The notes under the pieces were generated by a model that was not told the DNA's origin, did not search any database, and saw only the letters and a program-made list of their open reading frames with translations. This document shows positions 1 through 15,000 of a DNA stretch of 64,000 nt, in pieces. Both the position numbers and the translations under genes were made by a program. The DNA comes from Limnanthes douglasii subsp. nivea. Lineage: Eukaryota; Streptophyta; Magnoliopsida; Brassicales; Limnanthaceae. The stretch lies in NCBI GenBank assembly GCA_036936605.1, contig JAUPFV010000002.1:250563305-250627304 (forward strand), in the 5' to 3' direction. The number at the start of each line of letters is the position of its first letter. Within the stretch, counting starts at the first letter, position 1.

Positions 1-2937
1 GTACGCCAAATAAAATGGTCACGAGAGATGGACCATTTTGACGCCTCGATAACCCAAGATTGCCAGCACGAAGCGGAGAATGGAAATCCTAACTTTGAAC
101 TAGCATAGGACCAAATATTCTGAGTGAATCTACACTCATAGAGTATATGAGATATAGATTCAGAATCAGAATTGCAAAGGACACAGTCAGTGGGGGTGTT
201 TAGTCCCCAACCTAGAATCTTGTCCCTGGTTACAAGCTTGCCAAGAATAGCGAGCCATAGAATAAAGGAGTGGCGAGGAATGTTATATTTGTGCCATACT
301 AACCCGGCCCAACCCACTACCGAGTTGGGAGATCGAATTGCATTATACGTGTCCTTAATTGTGAACGCATAATTTCCTGCTATTGCCGTCCAGAACGGGA
401 CATCGGTGGAGGCGATGTTAGGGGAGGGGAGAGATTCGATGAGGTTGTTTAATTCTAGAAGATGAGATCTGCTTCTGGATCTCGCTGGTCTGATATCGGC
501 TGGCCAGTTCCACGATCCGTTAAGGATGATATCCGATACCTTAAGGTTTTTACCCAGACGAGAGTCACTTATTATGTTTTCTCCATAGTGAGAAGCCAGG
601 GATGATGAAAGAAGCCAAGGGTCGTACCAGAAAGAAGTATTTTTACCATTGCCAATAGCCACCCTGTACAATTTACTTGCCAAAGGGCGCATACGAAGAA
701 TTTTCCTCCAAATCCACGAAGGATTGGATCCAGATTGGATGATCCAGAAGTTTTTTCCTTTCATTTTTTCCACTTTTATCCACTCACACCAGATGGAGTG
801 ATTATAATTACTCACAATAGACCAAAGATGCTTAAGGATGGCCGCCTGATTCCAAATCTTTAGATTCAAGATCCCAAGGCCACCCTCTTTTATGGGAGAC
901 GTTACAGAGTCCCATGATACTTTTGCCCCATGTATTTTCGTGATCGTTCCTGACCAGAGGAAACGACTAAGGTATTGGCTAAGCTCTTTGATTATTCTAG
1001 AGGGGAGAATAAAAATAGAGGACCAGTAGACCTGACCAGCAAATAAGACTGACTTTATTAACTGAAGCCTTCCTGCATAAGAGAGGGGTTTGGAGGTCCA
1101 TGACTCAATACGATTGGTGATCTTGTGAAGAAGCGGACGACAGTCCAAGTGGGAAAGTCTACTCGTAATAAGGGGGACTCCCAGATACTTTACTGGGAGA
1201 GAGCCTTCCGGGAAGCCCAAGATGGGCAATAAACTATACTTAAGAGACTCCTCAATTCCCGATAGAAAAATATTACTTTTTAAAGGGTTGACTTTTAGAC
1301 CAGAGAGCTTATAGAATTCGTCAAGGGCCTCTTTTATAAGGTTAAGAGAGATGGAATCCCCATGGCTGAAGATCATCAGGTCATCTGCGAAGCAGAGATT
1401 GATGATTTTTAGCTTCTCGCACTTCCAGTGAAATCTAAAGTTTTTATTCTGGCTTTTTTCTTTAAGTAACCCAGAAAGAACTTGCATGATGAGAACAAAG
1501 AGGAAAGGTGATAACGGATCACCTTGCCTTAGACCCTTTTTCCCAGGGAAATTCCCATGAGAGTCACCATTAATATTAATTGAGTAAGAGGTGGAGGAGA
1601 TACATTTTATTATCCAAGTAATCATTTTTTCAGGAAATCGCATTGCTACCAGGATGTCAAGGACTAGGTGCCAATGGACATTGTCAAATGCTTTCATTAT
1701 ATCTATTTTGAGGGCAATCCTTTTGCATGCAGCATTAGAATGACACCCTCGCAATAGTTCTTGGGACAATAGAATGTTATCTGAGATATTCCTTCCCGCC
1801 ACAAAGGCCGATTGAGAAGGGTCAATAAGATAAGGGAAGGAGACCTTAATTCTATTAGCTAGAATTTTGGAGATGATTTTATAGACAACATTGCATAGGG
1901 CAATGGGTCTAAAGTCTCCAGGAACAGAGGAAGATAAGTTTTTGGGTATAAGTGCAATGGAAGTTGAGTTCCAAGACTTATCCAAGGATCCCGAATTAAA
2001 GAATTCTAGAACACCATTACAAATATCAGGTCCAACTATATTCCAAGAAGATTTAAAGAAGGAAGAGTTATATCCGTCAGGCCCAGATGACTTATTACTG
2101 TCAATGCTGAATAATGCAGATTTAATTTCCTTGCTAGAGATTTCGCGCGTCATTAAATCCTTATCATTACTGTTGACAGTGGAAGTAATCAGAGAGGAGA
2201 CTCTCTCCAGACCCGGGTAAGAGATGGAGTGATGCGAGCCCAACGAGTTTTCGAAGTACTTAACAATGACTTTAGAGATTCCAGCTGGCGAAGAGATGGC
2301 AACTCCGGAGTCATTATTAATAGAAACGATTTTATTACGGAAGAGACGGGACTTAATACTATTATGGAAGAATTTAGTATTCTTGTCCCCGAGCTTAATC
2401 CAATTTTCTCGCGATTTTTGTTTTAGAAATGACTCCTCAGAACGACTATAAAATATATAGTCTTTGGATGCCTCAATTTCTTCGCTAATGAGTCTCGGAT
2501 TGAGGGGATCAAGCTCGAGTCTTGATTGGGACTCAAATAGTTTGGATTGAGCCGTACTAACTCTATTACTGATATCACTAAATTCTCTACGGTTGAGTTT
2601 AGTGAGATCGAGTTGGAGTCTATTTAGCTTTTCAGTTACAAGCCGCATACCAGATGAGGAAATAGGGAAATTCCAGCTTTTCAGGACAATTTCCTTAAAA
2701 GAAGGATGAGATTGCCACATGTTGAAAAAACGGAAGGGCTTTTTACTTCTAGGTCTAGGCATACCGAGGTTGAGAGTTACTGTGGTGTGGTCTGACGTTC
2801 TAAGGTAGCCATAACGGGCATTAGACATTGGGAAAAGGTCGTCCCAGTTGGGACTGACCATAACCCGATCAATTTTAGAGAGAATTGGTCGAGCAGGCTG
2901 CTTGTTAATCCAAGTGAAGTGAAAGTAAAATAGAAAT
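1..2937 (-). mobile_element. 5'-truncated LINE with a long open reverse-transcriptase frame, running off the left edge
   Basis: Read on the minus strand, one frame is open from about 2950 down to base 3, about 980 codons without a stop, and continues past the window. The order is that of a plant L1-type ORF2. The last part of the endonuclease lies at 2930-2770 (FTW, KIDRV and SDH motifs). The reverse transcriptase follows, with SSGPDGYNSSFF near 2090, LKIDIMKAFD near 1690, GLRQGDPLSPFLF near 1530 and the catalytic FADD at 1391-1380. A zinc-binding RT-associated domain ends it near 300-125 (WHKYNIPRHSFILW, then CVLC...H...C). Stops crowd the frame above 2953, and most of the endonuclease is missing, as expected when target-primed reverse transcription stops early. 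It could still make RT protein if transcribed but could not nick its own target. The 3' end and target duplication lie outside the window. Confidence 0.95.
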
Positions 2938-3035
2938 TTTTGAAATGTCTACTATTAAAATAACTTAAAAGACTATTTTTAGACTATAAAAAAAACATTT
3001 TGGGATGGACTAGAATTAGATTAGGAACTTATTTT

Positions 3036-3134
3036 GGTACAGAAGACGATAAAATGGGCTTTTAACCGCGGTACAGAAGACGATAAAATGGGCTTTTAAC
3101 CGCGGTACAGAATACGGTAAAATGGGGCTTTCGG
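3036..3134. repeat. 34-bp tandem repeat, about 2.9 copies, upstream of the polyubiquitin promoter
   Basis: Units start at 3036, 3070 and 3104, each beginning GGTACAGAA. The first two are identical and the third is diverged (GAAGACG becomes GAATACG). The array ends about 150 bp before the TATA box, so it lies in the likely proximal promoter. The unit contains CCGCGG across its boundary. Its regulatory role is unknown. Confidence 0.85.
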
Positions 3135-3286
3135 GTATTAAAATCTTTGCAATATTTTTGATACTTTATTGGTGAACCGACTAATCGACTAATGGGTGAC
3201 TTCATTGATGACTTATTCCTTACTCTCCCGAAGCGGTCGTCCAAATTTACGGCATTCGGTTATCCTTAAAAGTATCTTTCTCGTAG

Positions 3287-3295
3287 TATATAAAT
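3287..3295 (+). promoter_or_regulatory. TATA box of the polyubiquitin gene
   Basis: TATATAAAT lies about 30 bp before a pyrimidine-rich leader (CTCAACTCAATCAC, then CTTCAATTTGAG). Start of transcription is expected near 3315-3325. The TATA box, short leader and leader intron fit the usual plant polyubiquitin promoter layout. Confidence 0.75.
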
Positions 3296-3381
3296 GCCAT
3301 CCCTCGACTCAACTCAATCACAATAGCTCTGCTTCAATTTGAGTTTACATCCATTCTCCTCTGCTTTTCAACTTTTTCAAG

Positions 3382-5762
<2,381 letters not shown>

Positions 5763-5879
5763 GTGAAAGGAATGTTATGATTGTTTGAAGGTTTCTATTA
5801 ATTTCTGTGTTTGTTTTTCTGCCTCGTTTACTACTTCATGGAACTAATGCTACAATGGCCTGTAGGGCTCATTCAGTTA

Positions 5880-5885
5880 AATAAA
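5880..5885 (+). terminator. Polyadenylation signal of the polyubiquitin gene
   Basis: AATAAA lies 118 bp after the stop codon in a T-rich 3' UTR. It is the only canonical signal close to the gene, so it is the likely mRNA end. Confidence 0.6.
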
Positions 5886-6102
5886 TTTTTAAGTTTGCTT
5901 TTGTACCGTCTCTCCAACTGTTATCTAAATCAGGAATGAGATGGAGAACTAAACAGGTTTTCAAATTATGAAGCGTTGTGGTAAGATGGTGATCGTTATT
6001 CCACAATTTTCACTTATTTTGCCGCTAATTTCTTCTTCGGAAGCATGGGTCACGGTGGCTCAATTTATTAACTTAAATACGTGGTCTAATTTCATAGCCT
6101 GA

Positions 6103-6206
6103 ATACCAGTGTCACAAACCACCACCCTCGTTGGGATCTGTATAATGACAGTATAATTAAATACCAGTGTCACAAACCATCTTCATTGGGATCTGTATAA
6201 TGACAG
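6103..6206. repeat. Direct duplication of a unit of about 48 bp
   Basis: Copy 1 (6103-6151) and copy 2 (6161-6206) both begin ATACCAGTGTCACAAACCA and end GATCTGTATAATGACAG, separated by TATAATTAA. The middle of copy 2 is 3 bp shorter. There is no coding content. Confidence 0.85.
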
Positions 6207-6266
6207 AATAAAAAAGAAGAATGATAGAGCTAGCTAAGCAATTCGGTCGGGAAAAACCACTCATGC

Positions 6267-6378
6267 GGAGAAGTTTGCGAGTATGTAGAAGTGGAAAAGA
6301 GTTGATGATGCTAAGGATTGAGAGGAGATTGCGAGAATGCCCAAATGGAAAAGAGTTGACGATGCTAAGGATTGAGGG
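6267..6378. repeat. Imperfect tandem duplication, about 56-bp unit
   Basis: Two adjacent copies (6267-6323 and 6324-6378) share TGGAAAAGAGTTGA and GATGCTAAGGATTGAG. The open frame across them is repetitive and resembles no protein I know. Confidence 0.75.
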
Positions 6379-7500
6379 GTTGTGTGTGCTTAACCTTAAG
6401 CGTTTTAAGGGTTAACCGTTACCTGAACAAGTCGGGTCGAATGATGAGTTTGGGCTAGTACTAAACAGTCCAAACATGATTAAAAACAAGTCTAACAAGC
6501 CTAACACATACGCACATAAATCAGAACTTTACCTAATAAGATTTAATAGCAATCCTTATAACAAACTAGAGTACACAAATATAGTTATATATCAATAATA
6601 GTTTTGCAACACGATTCAAACGAGGAACAATGAACAATAGAAGAAAATTTAAGTTGACTTAATTGCTGATATTTTCTCCTCTCTATTCAAGTTTTAATTG
6701 TGGATTAGAGTTTTTTTTTTTTTTTTTATCACGGATACTTTTCGGCTATTTTTCACGGAGTCATTCACAAGCAACAAAACACAAATAATGCAAACAACTA
6801 ACACTACCAACCGTTTTAAATTAGAACATCCAAACTATAAACATGATTATCCTTATTATCAAAGAAAACATACAATTTAGCCATATTTCAGCTGACATTT
6901 CATGTCCTTCAAAAGTTTTACCTGGCTATAATGGTGTTTTCGCTGAAAACACGGTCTTAAAAACTAGCAATCCAAAAAACAGTTGTTTCTTTGACGATTC
7001 TTTATTGCCATCATTCTTGAATAGCTGCACAACTATTAGAGCCTGAGTCCTTTAAAATATTCAGGTATGCTTTAACAAAACTATATGGTTTCAAAAAAAC
7101 CAGGTAAGTGGTTCAAATATGGATGACATCAAATGTACCGGCATGTGAGCCACTTCGTACATTTGATGCTTTGGATCCGATGTCGTTTTACATTCAACAT
7201 TCTAGTACATAAATATAGGAGCACGCAATAAGATGATATCAAATTTCATTAATAATAGAGTGAGTCATTAAAACCTAACACTGCCACAATAATAGAAAAT
7301 AGTGTACCAATAATACATAACAATATAATAAAAATCAATAAATTTTACAAATGTAAAAGGTACGTACATAATATGCTCTCACGAAACACAAAGTTTCAAA
7401 TGAACCACATATATGGATGTCGTCGAGGATGTGCATCCACCCGCTTGTAAGTGTCTGTTTTAACTTTTCTTATTATTGTATAAGTATATTTCCAGTTTGG
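6379..7500. other. Intergenic AT-rich DNA without a recognised gene
   Basis: I see no supported gene. A T-run of about 20 bases lies at 6708-6727. A 12-bp inverted repeat (CATCAAATGTAC near 7127 and GTACATTTGATG near 7157) could form a small hairpin. Short open frames here lack codon bias and domain resemblance. Confidence 0.6.
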
Positions 7501-7539
7501 CCCTAGCTCGCCAATGGATTTATCGTTTATGTTATGGGA

Positions 7540-8190
7540 ATATAACAAAGGGAATTACCAAGTAGGTAAACTTTTATTATCAAGAAAGAGAAAAATTACA
7601 TTGTTTATGGTTTATCCGCTTATTTATACCCCTCGTTACTGTTTACAAGCCAATACAACGATATTTTACCTCACTAACTACACGTAGAATTTTATTTACA
7701 TCGTGAGACCTAACTTAATGGCCATTTCATTAGTGGTATGACTGGTTCAATCAATGTAGCTTTGAACCACTACTTTGATGTAAAAGGTGTTTGGTCAGCC
7801 TCATCCGCGTAATAAACCAAGCGTCTTTCCAATATTTTCCCCTTTGCTCGGCATGTTTCTTGTTCAGCTCGTTTCTTGCCTCAGCAAAGGTCTGGTTATC
7901 CTACTGTACCCTCGCCTCTCTTATTCTTTTCTCTATAAAGTCGTTTGCTTGGATTATCTTAGCCTACCAGTTGCTGGTCAATCTGACGAATCGTTCGATC
8001 ATTCTTCATTTTATTGTTCGACCTATGTCCCGTCCCTCAGCCTCAGTTCCTCTTTGGATTGACCTTGCCTCTACTCGTAATTCCTTCATGTCATGTAACC
8101 AGCTCGGCTCGTCGTCTTCCCTGTCATGCTCTTTGTTGATTACTCATTTGTTTATTCTTATTTTGTGTAATGATTATCCCTTTTATTAGG
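7540..8190 (-). repeat. Possible 3' LTR of Tat-type element 1
   Basis: On the minus strand this stretch has a TATA-like box (TATAAATAAG, near 7628-7619) followed about 40 bp on by AATAAA (7578-7573), the order expected of U3-R in an LTR. Its place beyond the antisense ORF also fits. No second copy exists in the window to define the ends, so the boundaries are guesses. Confidence 0.35.
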
Positions 8191-8929
8191 AAACCCCCTA
8201 GTTCATGGTGTGTACGATGAAAAGCGTAAAATCAATGAAATAAATCAACTTTACTTAATGGGGAGAATATCCTAAAGAAGTTTATTAATTAACATAAACT
8301 CTATGACGTTAGTTGCTAATGATGATTAATTTGTATATATAACAGTATTCTGACACGTGGCGGTAGTAGCAGGCTCATGCGTGCGAGTGGTCTGACATTA
8401 ATGCCATATTTGTGTAAAATGATGCTTTGGTTTTTGTACTTAACCGTCACTACATCACGGGTCGAGTTAATAGGTTGTATCTAAACCCATTTTACTTCTT
8501 GAGTTTACAAACCCTATTTTCTCCATGGAACACCATAGTTAACATCGCAATACATAAATGAAGTTTAGTCGCCAGTGCAAAATCTCTACATATTACATCC
8601 ATATTTGCTTCTACACAGGTATGTTGATAAATTTTCCCCCTTCCTACTTCTTATAACGAGTACCATGATACTAGAACCCTTTTGGCGCGACTATATGTGC
8701 ATAAATAGCCCCCATTAGTGGTAATGGTATTTGGGTGTGAGTTGTCCCACAAATTGCATACTTTTACCCCTCTTATTGGCTCATTGCAGTCGATCTAAAA
8801 ACTTGATAGGTCCAAAAAGGTTAGAAAGAAGAAAGAGAAGGCAGTGAAGATTGTTGAGTCAGAATACAAAGACCCAACGTTTTTAAAAGAGTTATTTTAC
8901 TCGAATAACCCATAAATACGAATATCTAG

Positions 8930-11316
8930 ATGCTGCTGGCCTTCTTAGCTTTAAGGCTAGGTATGATATACCTAACAATATGATTGTTAGGGTTCCAGAC
9001 GTTGGCGATCACCCCTACCAGGCAAGGGAGAATGGGACTTGCCTTTTTATGACTGTATTTGATTGGGATCTATGCTTACCGTTGTCGGATTTGATTCGTT
9101 ATATTTTTAGTTGCCTGGGCATATGCCCTACCCTGTTAGTCGCAAACGGGTGGAGAACTTTACTCAACATTATTCTAAGTTCTTGACTATTAGGTATTCC
9201 TATCTGCCTAACAGATTTATTAGCGGTTGTAGATGTCGCTAAATTGGCTAAGTCCTATACTTTCTATACCCAACTGAGTGGTATTTGAAAGATAGTAGAA
9301 TTACCTAACTGAGACAAAAATTGGAAGAGTTCATTTGTGCTTGTGTCTGGGAACTGGGAGCATGAAAATGCCTTGTTGAATCTTCAATTAGAACATAAGT
9401 GAAGTCTAAGTGTAAGGAATTTTGTTTACGGAGCTCTGCACTATTATTGAATTTACGCCAATACTGATTGAAACATTTAAATATGCAGGCGAAGGGAAGC
9501 ATCAAGACTGGTGCAAGGAAGGTGTGGATGATAAGGCTGTGAATCCCTTGATTAAAGTTGCTCGTTTATTTAATCAGATTAATTATTTAAAGGTTGGGTT
9601 GTGGCCACTCCCTGAGTTGAGCATTGGAGACGACGAGAAATTGATCATAGTTGGTACAGAGAAATAGAAACCACTGATAGTTTGAGGGCGTTGATGGAAC
9701 AACGATATAGAGAGCGGAACATCGCTGGGGTATGACTATTAGTCTCTCAAGGTCGGATGATGAATGAGGTTGAGGGATTTTCATCTTTGCAGTGCCATAC
9801 TGAAAATAGAAGGAGATTTTGAGTATACAAGAGGTTGGTGAGGTGAACCATGAGAGAGGAAATAATGCCCCACTGGGGTTGGAATAGACTTGGATCGCAC
9901 TTGGCGGTCCCGCTCGATTGATGATGAGAAGATGATGGAGGGGGATAAGAGTACTCTTCTGAAGTGTGCACGGGTGATAGTGATGCAATACCACTGGCTA
10001 CTAAAAAACCACAGTTCATAGATGAAGAAGAAAACGATGGAGATCTTACTCCAGAGGCTCAGGACGTTAATCTATCAACGTATGTACCTGGGAAAGCTCG
10101 AGGGAAAGCTCCCGAGGTGATAGATGTCGATGTTGCGCGGCCAAAAGGTCAGTCGAACCAATTCGACGGTGCTGGAGATGGATACGAACCAAAAAAAGCA
10201 CATTCCCAAAGAAATAGCTCGCGAGATGGAGCAATTTGAAAAGACTGATGTACGGTCTACCTTCCCGTTCGTTCAAGAAGTGGGCTCTAGGTATGCTTTC
10301 GTGGATATAGTGAGGCTCGAAAAAATGTTTACCAAGAACCAGAATGCTGGCCCTAGCCGCACATGTAGGACAGTGGGAGAGCTGCCCCCTTCCAGGATTA
10401 TAATGCAGCAGCCGCCCATGCTGATGTTTGAACAACTAAAACAGGCCCTGAACTTTCATTCTACGACAACATGCCTATGAGTGAAATATTAGAGAGGCAG
10501 GTGGAGCTAACAATAAAGGTACGTTTATCTGGTTGCTCTTAATTATAGACGATTGGAAATGTTATCTTATTGGGAAATTATTTTCACAGATGCATCATAA
10601 TTCAGTTATCCTCTTTCAACCGGTGCATGTCTAATACAGACCTCCAAGTGATGGAGAAATGGAAGCCTGAGCCCATGTTTTTTGGGTTGGTGAAAGGCTT
10701 AACCACTGAACTGGCTCAGTTTAAGAACGCATATGGATCTGCCAAGGCTCACAAAGTCAAAACTGTACAAGAGAAGGAGGGGTTGGAGAAGGAGGTGGTG
10801 ATACTAAGGGGCATGTGGGAAACATGCGAACAAAAGAGCAAAGAACTGACTGATGAGGCCACTGCATCAATAACGCAGAATTATTGGTTTTTAAAAAGAA
10901 ATAACGACCTGATGTCTCAGAGTTGTGATCTACTGGCTCAAAAGATCGCTCAAGCAAAAATGATGGAAGAACAGGAAGATTGTATTGTTGGGCTCGTGGT
11001 TGAGAGCGAAAGTTTGAAAGCCTTCATGGAAATTCTGAGGGTACAAATAGAGAACCAACGTTAGGAACTCTTAAAGAAGGATGAGGCTGATTTAAATAAG
11101 AGAGAAATAGAGGTGATTGAGGTTTCCATGAAGATGGTGGAGAAGAACCAGAAGGAAATAGTGGCTGAATTATTGAGGTTAAACTCGAGGATGGAACGAG
11201 GGTCGCTAAGCAAGTTCGCACGAGCACTTGGAATCCCAATAGTTGGGGGTTCACCAGTTCCTGAGGCTAATCTCCTTGCACCCGAGGTGGGGAAAATAGT
11301 GACCGGAATTGAATAA
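8930..11316 (+). pseudogene. Antisense extra ORF of Tat-type element 1: plant transposon-like domain plus coiled coil, broken
   Basis: The relic opposes gag-pol. Near 8940-9185 the translation (start FKARYDIPNNMIVRVP, end LGICPTLLVANGWRTL) resembles the 'putative gypsy type transposon' domain (Pfam Transposase_28). After degraded sequence, 9964-10239 encodes an acidic, low-complexity linker. 10640-11316 encodes a long Glu/Lys/Gln-rich coiled coil (heptads around EKEGLEKEVVILR), interrupted by a TAG at about 11062. Such ORFs are known from Tat-lineage elements and have no established function. The assignment rests on position, opposite orientation and domain style. It is not a host gene: stops and frameshifts break it and it lacks introns. 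Confidence 0.65.
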
Positions 11317-11619
11317 GATGCAGCGTTTCACCCCAAGGAGGTGGAGAAGGCTGAACTAGGGAAGAATGATTCTTCTGTTACCCCTAATATGTGAATTTTG
11401 TAACTGTTGCGAACTAGAATTTCTTTTAATTATCTTTTTGGCACCCTTAGTGCATAAATTTTATGGAGTTTGTGACCACTGGAAGTGTATGGGTAAATTC
11501 ATATGGTAGTTGTTGCATTACCGTTTTATTATATTAGTATAGTTGAAATATTATCATTTTATGGAGATGTGTGTTTATTAGCTTGGTTCTTCCCAGGAGA
11601 GGTCCTTACAAGTTTGAGC

Positions 11620-11900
11620 TCGGTATGGTTCATTACGTAGCTTTAAGGGAGAATAAATCCCAACATTATTCAGGGCGAGGTCTATGTGACCCATTGCATG
11701 GCCCTATGAGGGCTTGACTCTTTGGTCAGTTTGCTTATATACCATGTACAAGGTATGAGGCTCAGTATGGCCTTTATATAGCTGATAGGCGTGGCCAATT
11801 AGCCCATTTGTATTATAGATTCTATGGTATAGGCTCAGTGTGGCCCCTTGCATAGCCCGTAGGTGTGGCTATTGAACCATTCGCTAATTGTAAGGATGAA
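11620..11900. repeat. Tandem repeats (about 85-90 bp) in the 3' untranslated part of Tat-type element 1
   Basis: Diverged copies share a core which on the minus strand reads GGCCACACTGAGCC or GGCCATACTGAGCC, preceded by TATGCAAG or TATATAAA. The same core occurs in the tandem repeats of Tat elements 2 and 3 (21.65-22.02 kb and 44.88-45.24 kb), placing all three in one family. Hypervariable tandem repeats after pol are known in this lineage. Confidence 0.6.
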
Positions 11901-12009
11901 GGCGTAAATAAACACACATTTTGGCGAAAGCATAAAAAAATTGCATTAATATAATAACCCATAGTTTGATGCCTCACTGAAAAACCCTCCCACGCCATCA
12001 AGAGGAAAA

Positions 12010-15000
12010 AGAACGCATCGTCTAATTTACAAAGTTGATCGATACAATTTAAGATGGTTTACATTCCAAGGATGTTTAAGACCGTGACCATCTGCGTCTT
12101 CTAGGTGGTAAGCTCCGCTATGTCCTTTGGAAATAACTGTATATGCCCATCCCAATTGGGTCTTAACTTCCCCAATGCCTTATCCCTAGACCCGTGTAAA
12201 ATCTTCTTCATTACCGTATCGCCCACACTGAAACTGCGAGTCTTAAGGTGTGCGTTGAAGTGACCTCTCATTAGATCCTGTAGTGCTCTACTCAAACTCG
12301 CGCTTGATCTCGTCACTCTTCTATAAGGTCAATATCTACTGCTCTGTTGACATCGTTAGTGCTTTCCTCATAATTGACTATGCGATGGATTGGTATTATG
12401 ACTTTTTTTGGTACCACTGCTTTGCTACCATAGACCAACACAAAAGGAGTATCACTTGTAGCTATGAACGAGGTAGTTTGATAGGCCCGCAAAACCTCCG
12501 AAAACTTGTTTGGCCACTTGCCCTTGGTTCTTTCGAGTTTCTTTTTGATACCTTCCAGGATAGTTCGGTAGGTGAATTTGACCTGACCATTTTCATGAGG
12601 GTAGTAAGGCGTGGAAAAGTTTTGGCTGATCCTAAACCAGTTGCAAAACGCTGTAACTACGGTATTCTGAAATCATAGGTCGTTGTCAGTCATCAAAACG
12701 CGGGGTTTGCCAAACTTTGTGAGGATTTAATTATGGATGAAACCACATATCTTCGGAGCTCGTGTTAGAAAAAGATCCTCAACGTCTACCCATTTTGAGA
12801 AGTAATCAACTGCGACAATCATGAATTTCTTTTTACTGTTTGTCATAGGAATGGGTCCTACCAGATCGATGCCCCATTTGTCAAAAAAGGGACGACTACT
12901 GGTTGCATTAGCTCGCTCGGTAGATGTCATGTATTGGCAAATTTTTGGAACTGGTGGCATTACTGAACCAAGTACTCGACATCGGTGGCTAATTTCGGCC
13001 AATAATAACCGGCGAGTATAAAACGTCGGATAAGGCTTTGCTAACCACAGTGCGCCCCTGCCTCGCCCTCATGTAGGTCTGGCAAAATTGTGGTAGTGTA
13101 TGCTTGATTGAGGTATCATGGCAACGATCGGGCGGCTCATTTACGGTATAAAACACCGTCTAACACACAATATTTGGCTGCCCGTAACTGAAGTGCTCAA
13201 GTTGTTGTCTTATCGGATATGAGGGTGGCAGAATTAAGATAAATAAGTTATGGTTCCCTCTAATCGTCGGTGCTGCTAATTGTGTGTACGAAATTATTCT
13301 GAGGGATCATCTTGATAGTAGGCAATTATTGCATGATAATGAGCAGATTGTCACCCAAAGCTGCAGCTTTGGCGAGGAAATTGAGAACGGAGTTTGTTTA
13401 GCGCATAAGTTTCTCATACTGTACCTTTGTAAAGTGAGATTCAAATTCCTGAGCTTGGTTCATAACTAACTGTGAGTTTGATCGGATCTTGAGGAGACAT
13501 ACTCCACATATGAGTGCTAACTTCATACCGTAGATTACTGCTTCATACTCTGGTACATTATTAATAACCGGGAAATTGAAGTGAATCGCTTGCCAAATAT
13601 CTTCTCTTGTAGGTAAATGGTGGCTAATTCCTGCTCCTTCTCGTGACATGCTTGATGCTCCGTTGGTCTCGACAATCCATTTGGCTAAGTCTGCTGGAAA
13701 CCTAGTACTGTATTTTGGAGGAGAAACGTCTTTGGGCGAAGAAAACTATGTTAGAAAATCAGCTACGCCCTGCCCTTTGATCGTCGGGTGGGGCTCAAAC
13801 TGGATATCATATTCCATGAACTCGATGCTCCACTTGGTCAGCCTTCCTGAGGCATCCGACTTCTGCAAAACCAACATGGGAGGGAAATATACACATACTC
13901 CAATCGTGTGGCCCTGGAAATACAAGCGCATTTTCTAAGCGTCTATTACTAATCCCAATGCAATTTTTTCCAAATTGAGGTACCTAATCTCCGCGCAAAT
14001 TAAGGTTTTGCTAGTATAATAGGTAGGTTGTTGGAACCCGGATAACTCTCTTACCAAAACTTCCCTAACCGAAAATGGTGATAGAGATAAGTATAAAAAT
14101 AATGGCTCACCGATAAGGGGTGAAGATAATATCTCTGGCGACGTAAGATAGTTTTTCAGCTTGGTGAATGCCTTATTGGACTCCTCGGTCCACTCGAATT
14201 TCTTAGCCCCTCGAAGTATCTCTAAAAAATGATGGCTCTAGTATGAGGCTCTAGAGATGAAGCAAGAGAATTTCGCGAGACATCTTGTGAGACATTGCAC
14301 CTCCTTGTCATTATGGGGTGGTTCCATCTGTATAACCGCTTGCAACTGTACAGGGTCGGCCTCAATCCCTTCTTTTCTGATGATGTAACATAGGAATTTA
14401 CCACGTCGTACTCCAAAAAAACACTTGATCATGTTGAGCTTTAAATTGAATAGATTGAACACCGTTTGGAGCGTCGCGAGTGGCTGGTCTATCGTATGTG
14501 TCTTAACGATAATGGCATCGATATATTCTTTCATATGTTGACCCAATTGTTCATCAAAGATGGCATTAATATGTAGAGCCCACATTTTATAGTCCAAACG
14601 ACATGACCGTGTAGCTGTATAGGTCGCGCTCAATTTGGAACGTGGTGTGCTCTTCATACGAAGGGTCGAGGTGAATTTGGTTATAACCCAAGTATGCATC
14701 CATGAATGATAGGAAATCACATCCGGAAGCCGAGTCCACAAAATGGTCGATGCTAGGTAACGAAAACGCATCTTTTGGGCAGGTTATGTTCATGTCAGTT
14801 ATTTCGGCGCACATGAGCTATTGAAGCCCCCTCTTCTTCTTCACTAAAATCGGGTTTGCTAGCCATAGAGGGTATCAAGCCGGCCTGATATGCCCTAGTC
14901 TGGACAATTTTGTTACCTCGACAAATATGGCATCTTGCTTCTAGGCAGAAAAAATTGTCGCTTTTGCAATACAGGTTTAACATATGAATCGATAGCCAAT

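Noticed and set aside
1891..2451. Plus-strand open frames of 60-109 codons
   Set aside because: They are antisense shadows of the LINE reverse-transcriptase frame.
7787..8189. Overlapping plus-strand frames of 91 and 132 codons
   Set aside because: Hydrophobic, two overlapping frames, no domain resemblance. The region looks like a minus-strand LTR with TATA and AATAAA.
8930..11316. Host gene encoding a coiled-coil protein
   Set aside because: It lies between the pol end and the likely 3' LTR of element 1, is broken by stops, and element 3 has a comparable antisense relic. A retroelement ORF is the better reading.
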